61,364 bases of DNA, taken from positions 1 to 61,364 of the forward strand of contig PAVO01000016.1 in NCBI GenBank assembly GCA_002713215.1. Reading direction: 5' to 3'. How positions within the stretch are numbered: position 1 is the stretch's first letter; each line of letters begins with the position of its first letter. Below are positions 54,071-61,364 of the stretch, in pieces. The DNA comes from Crocinitomicaceae bacterium. GTDB lineage: Bacteria > Bacteroidota > Bacteroidia > Flavobacteriales_G > Salibacteraceae. The notes beneath the pieces were generated by a model, which did not search any database, had not been told where the DNA came from, and saw only the letters and a program-made list of their open reading frames with translations. Made by a program: the position numbers and the translations under genes.

Positions 54071-56380
54071 TTATTCGTGTACAATCTTATGGAGACTTAT
54101 AGTCCCATCGGTCCAAAATATTTGAATTACGTAGAGGCCTGAATTACAGCCTTCAATTTCGATATTGTTTCGATTTTGGGTATGCACGTTTTTGGTAAAC
54201 ATAACCCTTCCGTTTAGGTCCATAACTTTCAACATAGCTACTCGGTGTGTCGTGCCCCAGCTAATTCCTAGGCTCCTGTTGAAGGGGTTAGGATAAAACT
54301 GAACTTCTCGTTTACCTGAGTATTCGACAAGTTTGTTTTCGCATGGTATAACCTTGATCCAATTGCTTTGGGTAGTATCGTCAGAGCCTGTTGAATTGGT
54401 TACCCTAAGGGTTACGTCAAAGGTTCCCGAAGAAGAATAAACAACCGACACATTCTTAGATGTTGAAGATGCAGGAGATCCACCCGGGAAACTCCACAAC
54501 CATTGTGTTGGATTTCCTGAGCTTGTGTCTTTGTATAGAACCGTATCGTTTTCACATATGGTTCCTGATACCGAGCTATAAATTTTGGCGATTGGTTTGT
54601 CGGGGTTGGTTGAACAACTTTTTACTTCAATGTTTTTTGATGAAGTACTGTCATCGTTTCCAAAGGCATTGCTTACACTTAGCGTCCAGTTGAAACTACC
54701 CACCGTGTCATAAACAACATTTACAATCGAATCTGTTGATGTGCCTGGTTTTCCACCAGGGAAATTCCATTGCCTGCCCGATACCATACCCTGACTTATA
54801 TCCGTAAATCGAATGGTATCTCCCTGGCATATGGTATCTGTGTAAGAGCTTTTAAATATTGAAACCGGAGGGAGTCCACACTTTTTTACGAAAATGAACT
54901 TTGGGCTTAATGAGTCGTTTCTACCCAATGAATTGGATACGGATAATCGAATATCGTAATTGCCTGCAGTATTGTAAACCACTTTTACAATTGAATCTGA
55001 AGAGGTTAATGGTGTTGCTCCAAAAAATGTCCATTGTCGGTTAGTAGGTTTACCAGTGCTTAGGTCAGTAAATGTAAGTGTATCACCTTCGCACAGGGTA
55101 TCGGAGTAATTGCTTTGGAATTTTGCAGTAGGCACAACTCCACAGGGGCTGACTTTGATGTAACCAATTGCGAGGCTATCGTCAGTTCCGCTTGAATTGG
55201 TTACCGAAAGCCGTACGTTGAATCGGCCAATGGTGTCATAAACAACAAACAAAGAACTATCGCCTGAATTAAAGGGCTTACCACCGTTAAAAGTCCAATT
55301 TCTAATGCGTGGATTGCCCGTGCTTATGTCTGAAAAGAAGACACTATCTCCAACGCAGATTGAATCGGAGTAATTGGCTGTGAATATCGCCTTGGGTTTT
55401 GGTAAAGGAACGGCACAATTTACAGTTTCAAAACCAGCCAATCTTCTGTATGTAAACGAGGGGCTTGAAACTACCTGTGCATTATTTTGCCTCACCTTTA
55501 TTAATTTGGTGGAACTTCTCTGAAACCCAAGAAATATATAACTCGCAGAATCTTCATTGAGCACAAAGGCGTCAGAAATATATCCCGAACTAATACCAAC
55601 CATACTGTCTATAACTGAGTAGCCTCCGCTGGCAGCATTAATGGCAACCAAGTTGTAGCGGTTATTGGAATCGAGCCTTCCATACAGTGAATCGTTGTTG
55701 CAGTTGTAACGAATAGCGTGGATTTTTCTTGAAACTTGGTTTTTGTAAACCACTCTTCCTGTTTTGATATGAACCGCGTATAGGTAGTACTTGGAATTGT
55801 CCAATCCCATGAATTGATATAGACTGTCCTTAGTATCCACCGAAAAAGTGCCACCAACATATGCACTAACCCCAGTGACAGCTCCAATTCGTTTGTAACT
55901 TCCACTTTTGGGATCAATCCAAACAACCTGATAAACACCACTGGAGTCTTCCCATAGACCATAGGTGGTATCGGTAACATAATTGTACTCCAGACCAATG
56001 ATGTTTTGAGGTAGTGTCACCTGGGAATTGATGTTTCCGCTTACCAGGTCTATTGAATAAATATAGTTACCACCCATAGACGTTAGTCCCCGGAAAATGT
56101 ATTCCCTTGTTTTGGTATTGATGGTTGATGTTCCGGGTGATATGTATCCCAGTAGATTGTTGATGGTATTAATATTGGTTTTTGTTCCGGTACTTCCATC
56201 AATGGAGACAAAGCGATAGACCGAGCTGGGGTCTTCCCAGATGGAATAAATCTTCTGTGCCTGGCAAAGCTGAAGGCTATAAAACGCCAGTGCGAATAAG
56301 AAAGCGGATTTTATTTTGGAAAGTGATTGCAAGCTTAATATTCTACTAAGAATAGGTAAAGTGCTAAGGTATAAATACAT
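54071..56380 (-). CDS. T9SS type A protein with beta-propeller-like N-half and four PKD domains (769 aa)
   Basis: The signal peptide core is SAFLFALAFYSLQLCQA. Residues about 42-330 are repeating units with the pattern Y(S/G)xWEDxSxVY...(S/W)IDxxSG, likely a propeller that reads like a Bacteroidota secreted sensor domain. From about 335 to 690 there are four PKD domains of about 90 residues, each with the order F...ICxGDxxxFxDxSxG, RxWxFxGGxP and YDTxGxFxxxLSVxNxxGxDDS. The last 75 residues (VQFYPNPFNRSLGIS ... LKVMDLNGRVMFTKN ... SGLYVIQIFWTDG) are a T9SS type A C-terminal domain. The ATG at 56380 lies in the dgkA promoter; a TTG at 56332 (signal peptide MQSLSKIKSAFLF) is a good alternative start. 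Confidence 0.9.
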   Translation of the reverse strand: MYLYLSTLPILSRILSLQSLSKIKSAFLFALAFYSLQLCQAQKIYSIWEDPSSVYRFVSIDGSTGTKTNINTINNLLGYISPGTSTINTKTREYIFRGLTSMGGNYIYSIDLVSGNINSQVTLPQNIIGLEYNYVTDTTYGLWEDSSGVYQVVWIDPKSGSYKRIGAVTGVSAYVGGTFSVDTKDSLYQFMGLDNSKYYLYAVHIKTGRVVYKNQVSRKIHAIRYNCNNDSLYGRLDSNNRYNLVAINAASGGYSVIDSMVGISSGYISDAFVLNEDSASYIFLGFQRSSTKLIKVRQNNAQVVSSPSFTYRRLAGFETVNCAVPLPKPKAIFTANYSDSICVGDSVFFSDISTGNPRIRNWTFNGGKPFNSGDSSLFVVYDTIGRFNVRLSVTNSSGTDDSLAIGYIKVSPCGVVPTAKFQSNYSDTLCEGDTLTFTDLSTGKPTNRQWTFFGATPLTSSDSIVKVVYNTAGNYDIRLSVSNSLGRNDSLSPKFIFVKKCGLPPVSIFKSSYTDTICQGDTIRFTDISQGMVSGRQWNFPGGKPGTSTDSIVNVVYDTVGSFNWTLSVSNAFGNDDSTSSKNIEVKSCSTNPDKPIAKIYSSVSGTICENDTVLYKDTSSGNPTQWLWSFPGGSPASSTSKNVSVVYSSSGTFDVTLRVTNSTGSDDTTQSNWIKVIPCENKLVEYSGKREVQFYPNPFNRSLGISWGTTHRVAMLKVMDLNGRVMFTKNVHTQNRNNIEIEGCNSGLYVIQIFWTDGTISLHKIVHE

Positions 56381-56383
56381 TTG
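56376..56383 (+). promoter_or_regulatory. -7 promoter box of the dgkA-like gene
   Basis: TACATTTG matches TAnnTTTG and ends 5 nt before the ATG at 56389, predicting a leaderless mRNA. It overlaps the upstream ATG (56380) of the divergent PKD gene. Confidence 0.5.
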
Positions 56384-56388
56384 AGATC

Positions 56389-56772
56389 ATGAAAAAGTCC
56401 TCGAAACCATTTTCAATTTCCAAGCGAATCGGCAGTTTTTCTTTTGCCATTAACGGGTTACGAATTCTAATAGCCAACGAACACAATGCAAGAATTCATT
56501 TAGTTGCTGCAGTGCTGGCAATAATTTTATCCTACTGGCTTTCTATTTCGGCCATCGAATGGATTGCAGTGGTTCTTTGTATTGGATGGGTTTTCATGGC
56601 TGAATTGTTTAATTCGGCAGTTGAATACCTGGCCGATTTTGTATGCGGTGAGCATAACGAAGTAATTGGTAAGGTTAAAGATTTGGCTGCAGGAGGGGTG
56701 TTGGTATCGGCAATAGCTTCAGCGATAGTAGGAGTCATTATTTTCGCACCAAAACTCGCTTTCCTAATTTAA
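56389..56772 (+). CDS. dgkA: DgkA-type prokaryotic diacylglycerol/undecaprenol kinase
   Basis: 127 residues with three membrane helices: residues about 40-57, 61-79 and 103-125. The active-site signature is complete: the first loop RILIANEHNARIHL, then MAELFNSAVEYLADFV with the two essential Glu residues, and GKVKDLAAGGVLVSA. The subgroup phosphorylates undecaprenol or diacylglycerol with ATP in the inner membrane, supplying lipid carrier for wall and envelope glycans. It stands alone between two leftward genes and overlaps the S8 peptidase gene at the 3' end by 4 nt. Confidence 0.93.
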   Translation: MKKSSKPFSISKRIGSFSFAINGLRILIANEHNARIHLVAAVLAIILSYWLSISAIEWIAVVLCIGWVFMAELFNSAVEYLADFVCGEHNEVIGKVKDLAAGGVLVSAIASAIVGVIIFAPKLAFLI

Positions 56773-58478
56773 TCAACCCAGGTGTAGTACAAGGTCCAAC
56801 CGGGCTTGGTAATGGTATCATTGGTTAAGAACCAAAGGAGAACTTCATTGTAAGATGAGGTGATAATAGGAGGGATGTTGTTTCCGCTAAACTTAGCCAT
56901 TATGTTTTCTTCGAGCGTTTTTGATCCCGAAAAAATCCAAACAAAATCCATGTTTGGCTGAGTATTCATTTCAATAAACTGAAGTCGAATTCTTTTACCA
57001 GCAGGTGCCCGAATTAGCCATTTGCATGCACTTTTATTGGAATAATTGTATTGGCCACTACCATCGTCAATGGTGTCCGAGGATTTGCTCAGGTATTTTA
57101 TGTCTTTGCAGTAGAGGGTATTCGAATCTACTACAAGGGCCCGATAAGAAACGCGAATTGGCTTTTTTGTCTTTTTATTGAGCGTTTTTATTGTAAAAGA
57201 ATTTCCAGGTGCGAGCTGTTTACTACAAGCTTGCTCACTTCTTCCATCAATAATGTAAGTGGTATCTACGTTGCTTAGCTCAAGCATAAATTTGTTTTTA
57301 CCACGATCGTTGCAATCTACCTGCACGTCGAAACCGCGGAAAGCACCAACCGGATTTACGCTAAATGATCGGATGGTATCTTTAGGTTTAAAGAATAGAA
57401 TGCCTTTGGAAATATTCGAATTAAAATTTCCTGAAGATTCGGAGGGATTCTGAAGAAAATTTAGTGCTCTTTTTACCTGTGGTATCCCTGAGCCAAGTCT
57501 TCCGGAATTTTTAACGTTTACACCATCAACACAATTTGCGGTATAGCTAAGCGCATCTTTAATTTCCTTTTCACTGGCTTTTGGGAACTGACTTTTCACT
57601 ACGGCATAAGCACCGGTAACCAATGCAACCGAAGCTGAGTTTCCGTCTCCATAAAAATAAGCCCTTGGGTCGCTGGGATGCCCTGCTCGCACAAAATCTC
57701 CACGAGCAACAAAATCAATTTCTGTCCCGCAGTTAGACTTTGAAAACAATATGTAGTTGGAATCAATTGCCGTAACTGCTATAACGGAATGATGGGAAGC
57801 AGGGGGGAGGACCTGGTTGAAATGATTACCAGCCGATCCTATTACAGTTACTCCACTTTTCCGGGCCTTTTCAAGAATGATTATTTGCTCCTGACTGAGT
57901 TCCGAACCACTCCATGCGCAACAGATTATATCCACATTACGTGTAAGCGCATAAGCTATACCCTTGTACCCATCCTTAACGTAGGTGGTTGTTTCACTGT
58001 TAGATACAGCTTTTACAGGAACTATTTCCAGGTAGTCTTTTGCCTTGTCACCATAGGTTTCCAGAAATACAGTTGAAATGATGCTGGCCACCATGGTTCC
58101 GTGGTAAAAATCGAGTTCCAGCCCCTCCAGTACAGTTACATCGTTGTTGTTATCTCCAACGTTCCATCCATAGATATCGTCAATAAATCCATTTTCATCG
58201 TCATCGAGGAAGTTATTGGGAATTTCCTTTGGGTTGCCGGACACGAATGGCTTTATCAGTGCATGGTCCAGGTTAAACCCATCATCAACTACCGCAATTC
58301 GAATTTTGCGGGGTTTGTTTGTATAGTTTAATTCAGAAGCCCTAGGAAGCAGCAGGTCATTGTAGGCTGCAAAAGAAAAGTGTTCAGTCTTTGTTTGACC
58401 GTAGCCCGATATGGCAAAGCAGGAGAGAAAAAAAGCTGCTCCAACCGGGAGCAGCTTTTTATTGTATCCAAAAATCAA
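56769..58478 (-). CDS. Secreted S8 family subtilisin-like serine peptidase
   Basis: The catalytic triad is readable: Asp in IAVVDDGFNLDH, His in HGTMVASII, Asn of the oxyanion hole in GSAGNHFN, and Ser in GNSASVALVTGAY. The C-terminal 200 residues look like two extra domains, the last CUB-like (GSGQYNYSNKSACKWLIRAP). There is no ATG upstream of the first strand: in-frame TTGs occur at 58517, 58490 and 58478. The TTG at 58478 gives the signal peptide IFGYNKKLLPVGAAFFLSC. The terminator-like hairpin at 58428-58460 falls inside these signal-peptide codons. Third gene of the 61188-leftward operon. The active site suggests a working peptidase. Start choice is tentative. Confidence 0.9.
   Translation of the reverse strand: MIFGYNKKLLPVGAAFFLSCFAISGYGQTKTEHFSFAAYNDLLLPRASELNYTNKPRKIRIAVVDDGFNLDHALIKPFVSGNPKEIPNNFLDDDENGFIDDIYGWNVGDNNNDVTVLEGLELDFYHGTMVASIISTVFLETYGDKAKDYLEIVPVKAVSNSETTTYVKDGYKGIAYALTRNVDIICCAWSGSELSQEQIIILEKARKSGVTVIGSAGNHFNQVLPPASHHSVIAVTAIDSNYILFSKSNCGTEIDFVARGDFVRAGHPSDPRAYFYGDGNSASVALVTGAYAVVKSQFPKASEKEIKDALSYTANCVDGVNVKNSGRLGSGIPQVKRALNFLQNPSESSGNFNSNISKGILFFKPKDTIRSFSVNPVGAFRGFDVQVDCNDRGKNKFMLELSNVDTTYIIDGRSEQACSKQLAPGNSFTIKTLNKKTKKPIRVSYRALVVDSNTLYCKDIKYLSKSSDTIDDGSGQYNYSNKSACKWLIRAPAGKRIRLQFIEMNTQPNMDFVWIFSGSKTLEENIMAKFSGNNIPPIITSSYNEVLLWFLTNDTITKPGWTLYYTWVD
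58428..58460 (-). terminator. Terminator-like hairpin inside the S8 signal-peptide codons
   Basis: A perfect 13-bp stem (AAAAAGCTGCTCC against GGAGCAGCTTTTT) with a 5-nt loop, followed on the minus strand by a run of seven T. It lies 67 nt past the stop of the tail-collar gene and reads LLPVGAAFF in the S8 frame. Probably ends most transcripts of the upstream genes, with S8 expression depending on read-through. Confidence 0.75.
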
Positions 58479-58526
58479 TTTTAAATTCAATAAAACAGTT
58501 AATATGTTAAAGGGCAATATTAAATG

Positions 58527-60689
58527 TTATTGAATAACTATTGCGTGGTTGTGAGCTGGTAAATTACTAATAACAAGTGTATTGGTTTGACTTCCACCTC
58601 TACTTCCTAACGTACGGTTACTTAAGCCAGGGCCTTGTCCTTCATGGATGGCAGTACGTCCTCTTAAGTCGGGAACTCCGAATGTGGTAATACCGTTTCC
58701 ACCGTAAATAGTTCCAACCAGCGAGTAGGCAGCAGGGAATGAGTTGATTGAAAACAATTGTCCATCACAGAAAGTCCAGTTTTTAGGAGCAAAGTTTCCG
58801 GCAAAAGTCATGATTTCCGCTATAAATGGATTTACACTATTTCGCGAAGGGTAAGTACCAGAGAGGCAAAAGCAAAAATTTAATGTTAAGAACGGTTGCA
58901 TATTATTAACTGCAGTTGCCGACCCAGTATTTCCGGTCACAACAGTTTTTGCTACCCAATTGGTTCCATCGAAAGAGAGTAAGTTACCATTTACAGGAGT
59001 ATTAGAAGGGGTAATTCCTCCTGAAGAAGGAAGTTTCACGAATCCACCGTCAGACAATTTTATTGTGTCATTGCTAATACTTAAAACCTGAATCTCATTG
59101 GTAATGGAAGAATCAGGAAGTTTAACCGAGCCGCCACTGTTACTTAAACTTATCGTTCCATTGTTAATCGATACTACTTGAATTTCGTTAGTAGAAGAAG
59201 CATCGGGAAGGGTAATGGATGCACTACTTTGAGATAGGGATACTGAAGCACCTGATAAAGATATTGTTTGTATCTCATTGTTAGCAGAAGAATCCGGTAG
59301 TTTGTATGAGCCACCATTACCGGATAGAGAAACCGTTCCATTGGTCCTTGAAATAGTTTGGATTTCATTGGTAGCAGAAGAGTCTGGCAATGTAACTGAA
59401 CCTCCATTTAAGGAAAGAGATACTGTTCCGTTTGTTCTTGAGATAGTTTGAATCTCATTGGAAAGAGAAGAATCCGGTAATTTGAAAGTTCCTCCACTTT
59501 GAGACAGACTAAAAGTGCCAGCAACAAGAGTAGCCGTTTGAAGTTCGTTTGTAGCCGAAGAATCCGGTAACTGATAAGATCCACCACCATTGGAAAGTGA
59601 TACTGTTCCATTCGTTCTCGATAGGACCTGAATTTCATTGGAAGCAGAAGAATCCGGAAGTGTGTATGATCCACCGCTATTTGATAAGGTAATGGTGCCA
59701 TTCGTTCTTGAGATAGTTTGAATCTCATTAGTAGCAGACGAATCGGGTAGCTTGTAAGTTCCTCCACCATTAGAGAGTGACACGGTTCCGTTCGTCCTAG
59801 AAAGTACCTGAATTTCGTTGGTGGAAGACGAATCGGGTAGTTTATAAGAACCACCATTTAATGACAGCGAAACTGTACCGTTAGACCTGGAAATGGTTTG
59901 GATTTCATTGGTAATGGTAGAATCCGGTAATTTAATTGTATTAGTACTCTGGCTCAAGCTAATGGTACCATTGGAGATACTCAAGTCCTGAAGTTCATTG
60001 GTTGTGGTTGAATCAGGTAGTTTAATTGATCCACCACTTTGGCTAAGACTTATCGTTCCGTTCGTAATGGATAAGTTTTGAAGTTCATTTGAAGCAGACG
60101 AATCCGGAAGTTTATAGGAACCGCCATTTGAGGATAATGAAACTGTTCCCCCTGACCTTGATATCGTTTGAATTTCGTTGGTCGCAGAACTATCCTTAAT
60201 CCAGTTGGTGGTATCAGTACTGGTTATGGCTGCGGCAACTGATGCTTTAAAAACCGGATCGGCTTCATTGAGCGTTGTATCCGATGTATTTGATTTGTTA
60301 CTAAACAAAGCATAGGGGACACTAATTAATTGGCTGCTTGCCGTCACCGTATAGGTAGTACCACCATTAGGGTCAACGTTGGTTTTTACGAAATAAGGCC
60401 CTTGTTCCCAATCAATGGTTGAGAACGTACCTGTAACTACGGTTCCTGTACCAATTTCAACTGTAACTAAACTATTGGCATTGGTTGTTGGTGTATGAGT
60501 TTCAGTGTAAACAACTGTTCCATTGGCAGAATCCCTTACAATGGAAATACTCATTCCAATGAGGCGATTGGGGATAAGAAGTCCATCACCATCTCTAACA
60601 ATAGCCTGAAAGCTAAATTTTTGAGGTGCTTGTGAAGAAGCAAGAAAGGAATAAATTATAAGTCCGGTGATAAGTATTAGCTTTTTCAT
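58527..60689 (-). CDS. Secreted repeat protein with phage tail collar C-terminal domain (720 aa)
   Basis: The signal peptide is MKKLILITGLIIYSFLASSQ. Residues about 20-130 are the APQKFSFQAIVRDGDGLL ... ISVPYALFS domain that opens many such Bacteroidota proteins. Residues 166-554 are 13 tandem 30-residue repeats of the form DSSxTNEIQxxSxxNGTVSLSxxGGSxKLP, likely a beta-solenoid or fibre stalk. The C-terminal 150 residues are a tail-collar (microcystin-dependent protein, MdpB) domain: FIAEIMTFAGNFAPKNWTFCDGQLFSI ... GNGITTFGVPDLRGRTAIHEG ... NLPAHNH. No phage genes accompany it. It follows the T9SS gene by 4 nt. Probably an extracellular fibre; receptor unknown. Confidence 0.92.
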   Translation of the reverse strand: MKKLILITGLIIYSFLASSQAPQKFSFQAIVRDGDGLLIPNRLIGMSISIVRDSANGTVVYTETHTPTTNANSLVTVEIGTGTVVTGTFSTIDWEQGPYFVKTNVDPNGGTTYTVTASSQLISVPYALFSNKSNTSDTTLNEADPVFKASVAAAITSTDTTNWIKDSSATNEIQTISRSGGTVSLSSNGGSYKLPDSSASNELQNLSITNGTISLSQSGGSIKLPDSTTTNELQDLSISNGTISLSQSTNTIKLPDSTITNEIQTISRSNGTVSLSLNGGSYKLPDSSSTNEIQVLSRTNGTVSLSNGGGTYKLPDSSATNEIQTISRTNGTITLSNSGGSYTLPDSSASNEIQVLSRTNGTVSLSNGGGSYQLPDSSATNELQTATLVAGTFSLSQSGGTFKLPDSSLSNEIQTISRTNGTVSLSLNGGSVTLPDSSATNEIQTISRTNGTVSLSGNGGSYKLPDSSANNEIQTISLSGASVSLSQSSASITLPDASSTNEIQVVSINNGTISLSNSGGSVKLPDSSITNEIQVLSISNDTIKLSDGGFVKLPSSGGITPSNTPVNGNLLSFDGTNWVAKTVVTGNTGSATAVNNMQPFLTLNFCFCLSGTYPSRNSVNPFIAEIMTFAGNFAPKNWTFCDGQLFSINSFPAAYSLVGTIYGGNGITTFGVPDLRGRTAIHEGQGPGLSNRTLGSRGGSQTNTLVISNLPAHNHAIVIQ
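59028..60194 (-). repeat. Thirteen 90-bp in-frame tandem repeats (coding)
   Basis: Twelve repeats of 90 nt and a final one of 87 nt lie in the tail-collar gene. Codons vary between repeats while Asn-Glu, Gln, Ser-Leu-Ser and Leu-Pro positions persist, so purifying selection on protein structure outweighs recent duplication. Repeats 5-7 and 9-10 are the most alike. Confidence 0.9.
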
Positions 60690-60693
60690 GAAT

Positions 60694-61188
60694 CTACTTT
60701 TTAATGATTTTGAATGTATCGTATTGTTTGTTTGTTAATGAGTATACCGTTAGAAAATAAGTTCCTTTGGGATGAATTGACATATCTATTTCGGTGAGTT
60801 GGTTATTGATTGAAAGGTTTAGAAGTTCTTTTCCGTTAAGATCAAAAATTCTAAATTTTAAGTCCTTTAATTCTTCGCTTTCAACCTTTAAATTGAGGAT
60901 ATCGGAAACTGGGTTAGGATATGCTTTTAATTGAAGTGATACGTTTACCGCAGGATCTTCAACACTTTGATAGACACGAATTTCATAGGGAACCTGTACA
61001 CCCCCGGTTAAACTCCCGCTTGAATTTACATCGGAATGTACTGCAATTTGACCAATTGAATAGGTGATACTTCCTCCGGTTCCGGACCCTTCTCCACTGG
61101 ATGAATGAACGGAAGACTGAGCCATAAGGTTGTTCCCGGGAAGTACCAGTAGGAACATACCAATGCAAGTAAAAATAATCTTTGTCAT
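60694..61188 (-). CDS. Secreted protein with T9SS type A sorting domain (164 aa)
   Basis: A signal peptide (KIIFTCIGMFLLVLPGNNLMAQ) is followed by a Gly/Ser-rich segment with GSGTGGSITYSIGQIAVHSD ... TGGVQVPYEIRVYQS, a conserved module of short T9SS proteins. The last 80 residues (LKAYPNPVSDILNLKVE ... KFRIFDLNGKELLNLSI ... HPKGTYFLTVYS) are a type A sorting domain. It is first in the operon with the tail-collar and S8 genes and probably the exported partner or anchor of the collar protein. A -7 box lies at 61215-61222. The 95-bp gap to the next gene holds nothing else I can call. Confidence 0.9.
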   Translation of the reverse strand: MTKIIFTCIGMFLLVLPGNNLMAQSSVHSSSGEGSGTGGSITYSIGQIAVHSDVNSSGSLTGGVQVPYEIRVYQSVEDPAVNVSLQLKAYPNPVSDILNLKVESEELKDLKFRIFDLNGKELLNLSINNQLTEIDMSIHPKGTYFLTVYSLTNKQYDTFKIIKK

Positions 61189-61214
61189 AGTTTGTTTGTT
61201 TCGAATTTAGCTTT

Positions 61215-61222
61215 CAAAAATA
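61215..61222 (-). promoter_or_regulatory. -7 promoter box of the tail-collar operon
   Basis: Minus-strand TATTTTTG matches TAnnTTTG, 26 nt before the ATG at 61188. Confidence 0.5.
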
Positions 61223-61283
61223 CATTTTATACAAAACAAAAAATTAGGAAGATGGAAAGCAATGAGGGGAAACCCGCAATTTC

Positions 61284-61364
61284 CTAGTTTGTGGCAAGAT
61301 TTTCATTGAATAGGTTATTTAATACTACCTCAAAGCCTTTATCCTGGCTGTTTCGGTAGTTATA
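61284..61364 (-). CDS. C-terminal fragment of an unidentified leftward gene
   Basis: Reading leftward from the window edge, 26 codons are open and end in a TAG at 61284-61286. The peptide YNYRNSQDKGFEVV then LNNLFNENLATN has normal codon use and a plausible helical tail. Most of the gene lies beyond the window, so its family cannot be judged. The frame being open and the lack of any other gene in this corner support it. Confidence 0.5.
   Translation of the reverse strand, partial: YNYRNSQDKGFEVVLNNLFNENLATN

Noticed and set aside
59028-60194. The 90-bp repeats as a CRISPR array
   Set aside because: Repeats are in frame, diverged, without spacers, and encode the regular 30-residue motif of the collar protein.
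58527-60689. Tail-collar gene as part of a prophage or contractile injection system
   Set aside because: It has a signal peptide and sits with a T9SS protein and a peptidase; no sheath, tube, baseplate or AAA+ genes are in the window.

Overview
The window reads as a chromosome segment of a Bacteroidota bacterium, most likely a marine or freshwater Flavobacteriales (Cryomorphaceae/Schleiferiaceae-like). Five observations support this. Several secreted proteins end in type IX secretion (T9SS) sorting domains of type A or the gliding-associated type B. Promoters carry the TAnnTTTG -7 box. Gene types are typical of the phylum (pyrR-pyrB, a START-like protein, a fused formiminotransferase-cyclodeaminase). 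Few genes have Shine-Dalgarno sites. The DNA is AT-rich. Genus and species cannot be told from the sequence.

Positions 1-24428 hold one leftward transcription unit of nine tightly spaced or overlapping genes, all for exported proteins. In transcription order they are: a small secreted protein, a beta-helix surface protein, a lipoprotein-sized protein preceded by an OmpH/Skp-type chaperone, an 1820-residue protein with the N-terminal motif of RHS/Tc-type shell proteins, a small secreted protein, a 1106-residue beta-helix/PKD/YD protein, another small secreted protein, and an RHS-repeat protein of more than 3300 residues. The RHS core has just begun when the window ends, so its variable C-terminal tip lies outside. 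Positions 24709-28497 hold a second leftward operon: a MORN/YwqK-like protein, a membrane-anchored GspK-position protein, two minor pseudopilins and a GspF-type platform protein. This is a partial type II secretion-like assembly. A LuxR-type regulator (28807-29400) follows. Three 18-bp palindromes of the form CTAMGTGT-N2-ACACKTAG lie 20-21 nt upstream of -7-like boxes. They precede the RHS operon, the pseudopilin operon and a small gene at 29392-29733. The best candidate for a new system in this window is therefore a co-regulated exoprotein/pseudopilus island.

Positions 29855-44042 are mostly housekeeping: a holin-like membrane protein, TauE/SafE permease, ClpB, a T9SS type B protein, a glycosyltransferase, an LptF/LptG permease, a START-like protein, an M16 peptidase lipoprotein, a GT39-type glycosyltransferase and a PAP2 phosphatase. 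tRNA-Met and tRNA-Arg follow, then a terminator, a 119-bp tandem repeat with covarying hairpins, and a zeta-toxin-like toxin/antitoxin pair.

Positions 45791-61364 contain ftcD, a membrane-anchored patatin, a TPR protein, an rnz/T9SS/STAS operon, pyrR-pyrB, a small nested inverted-repeat element, a four-PKD T9SS protein, a DgkA-type kinase, and a secreted-protein operon (T9SS protein, repeat/tail-collar protein, S8 peptidase). A terminator-like hairpin lies inside the signal-peptide codons of the S8 gene. The right edge holds the last 26 codons of an unidentified leftward gene.

All family calls come from reading motifs and translations by eye. No database search was run.
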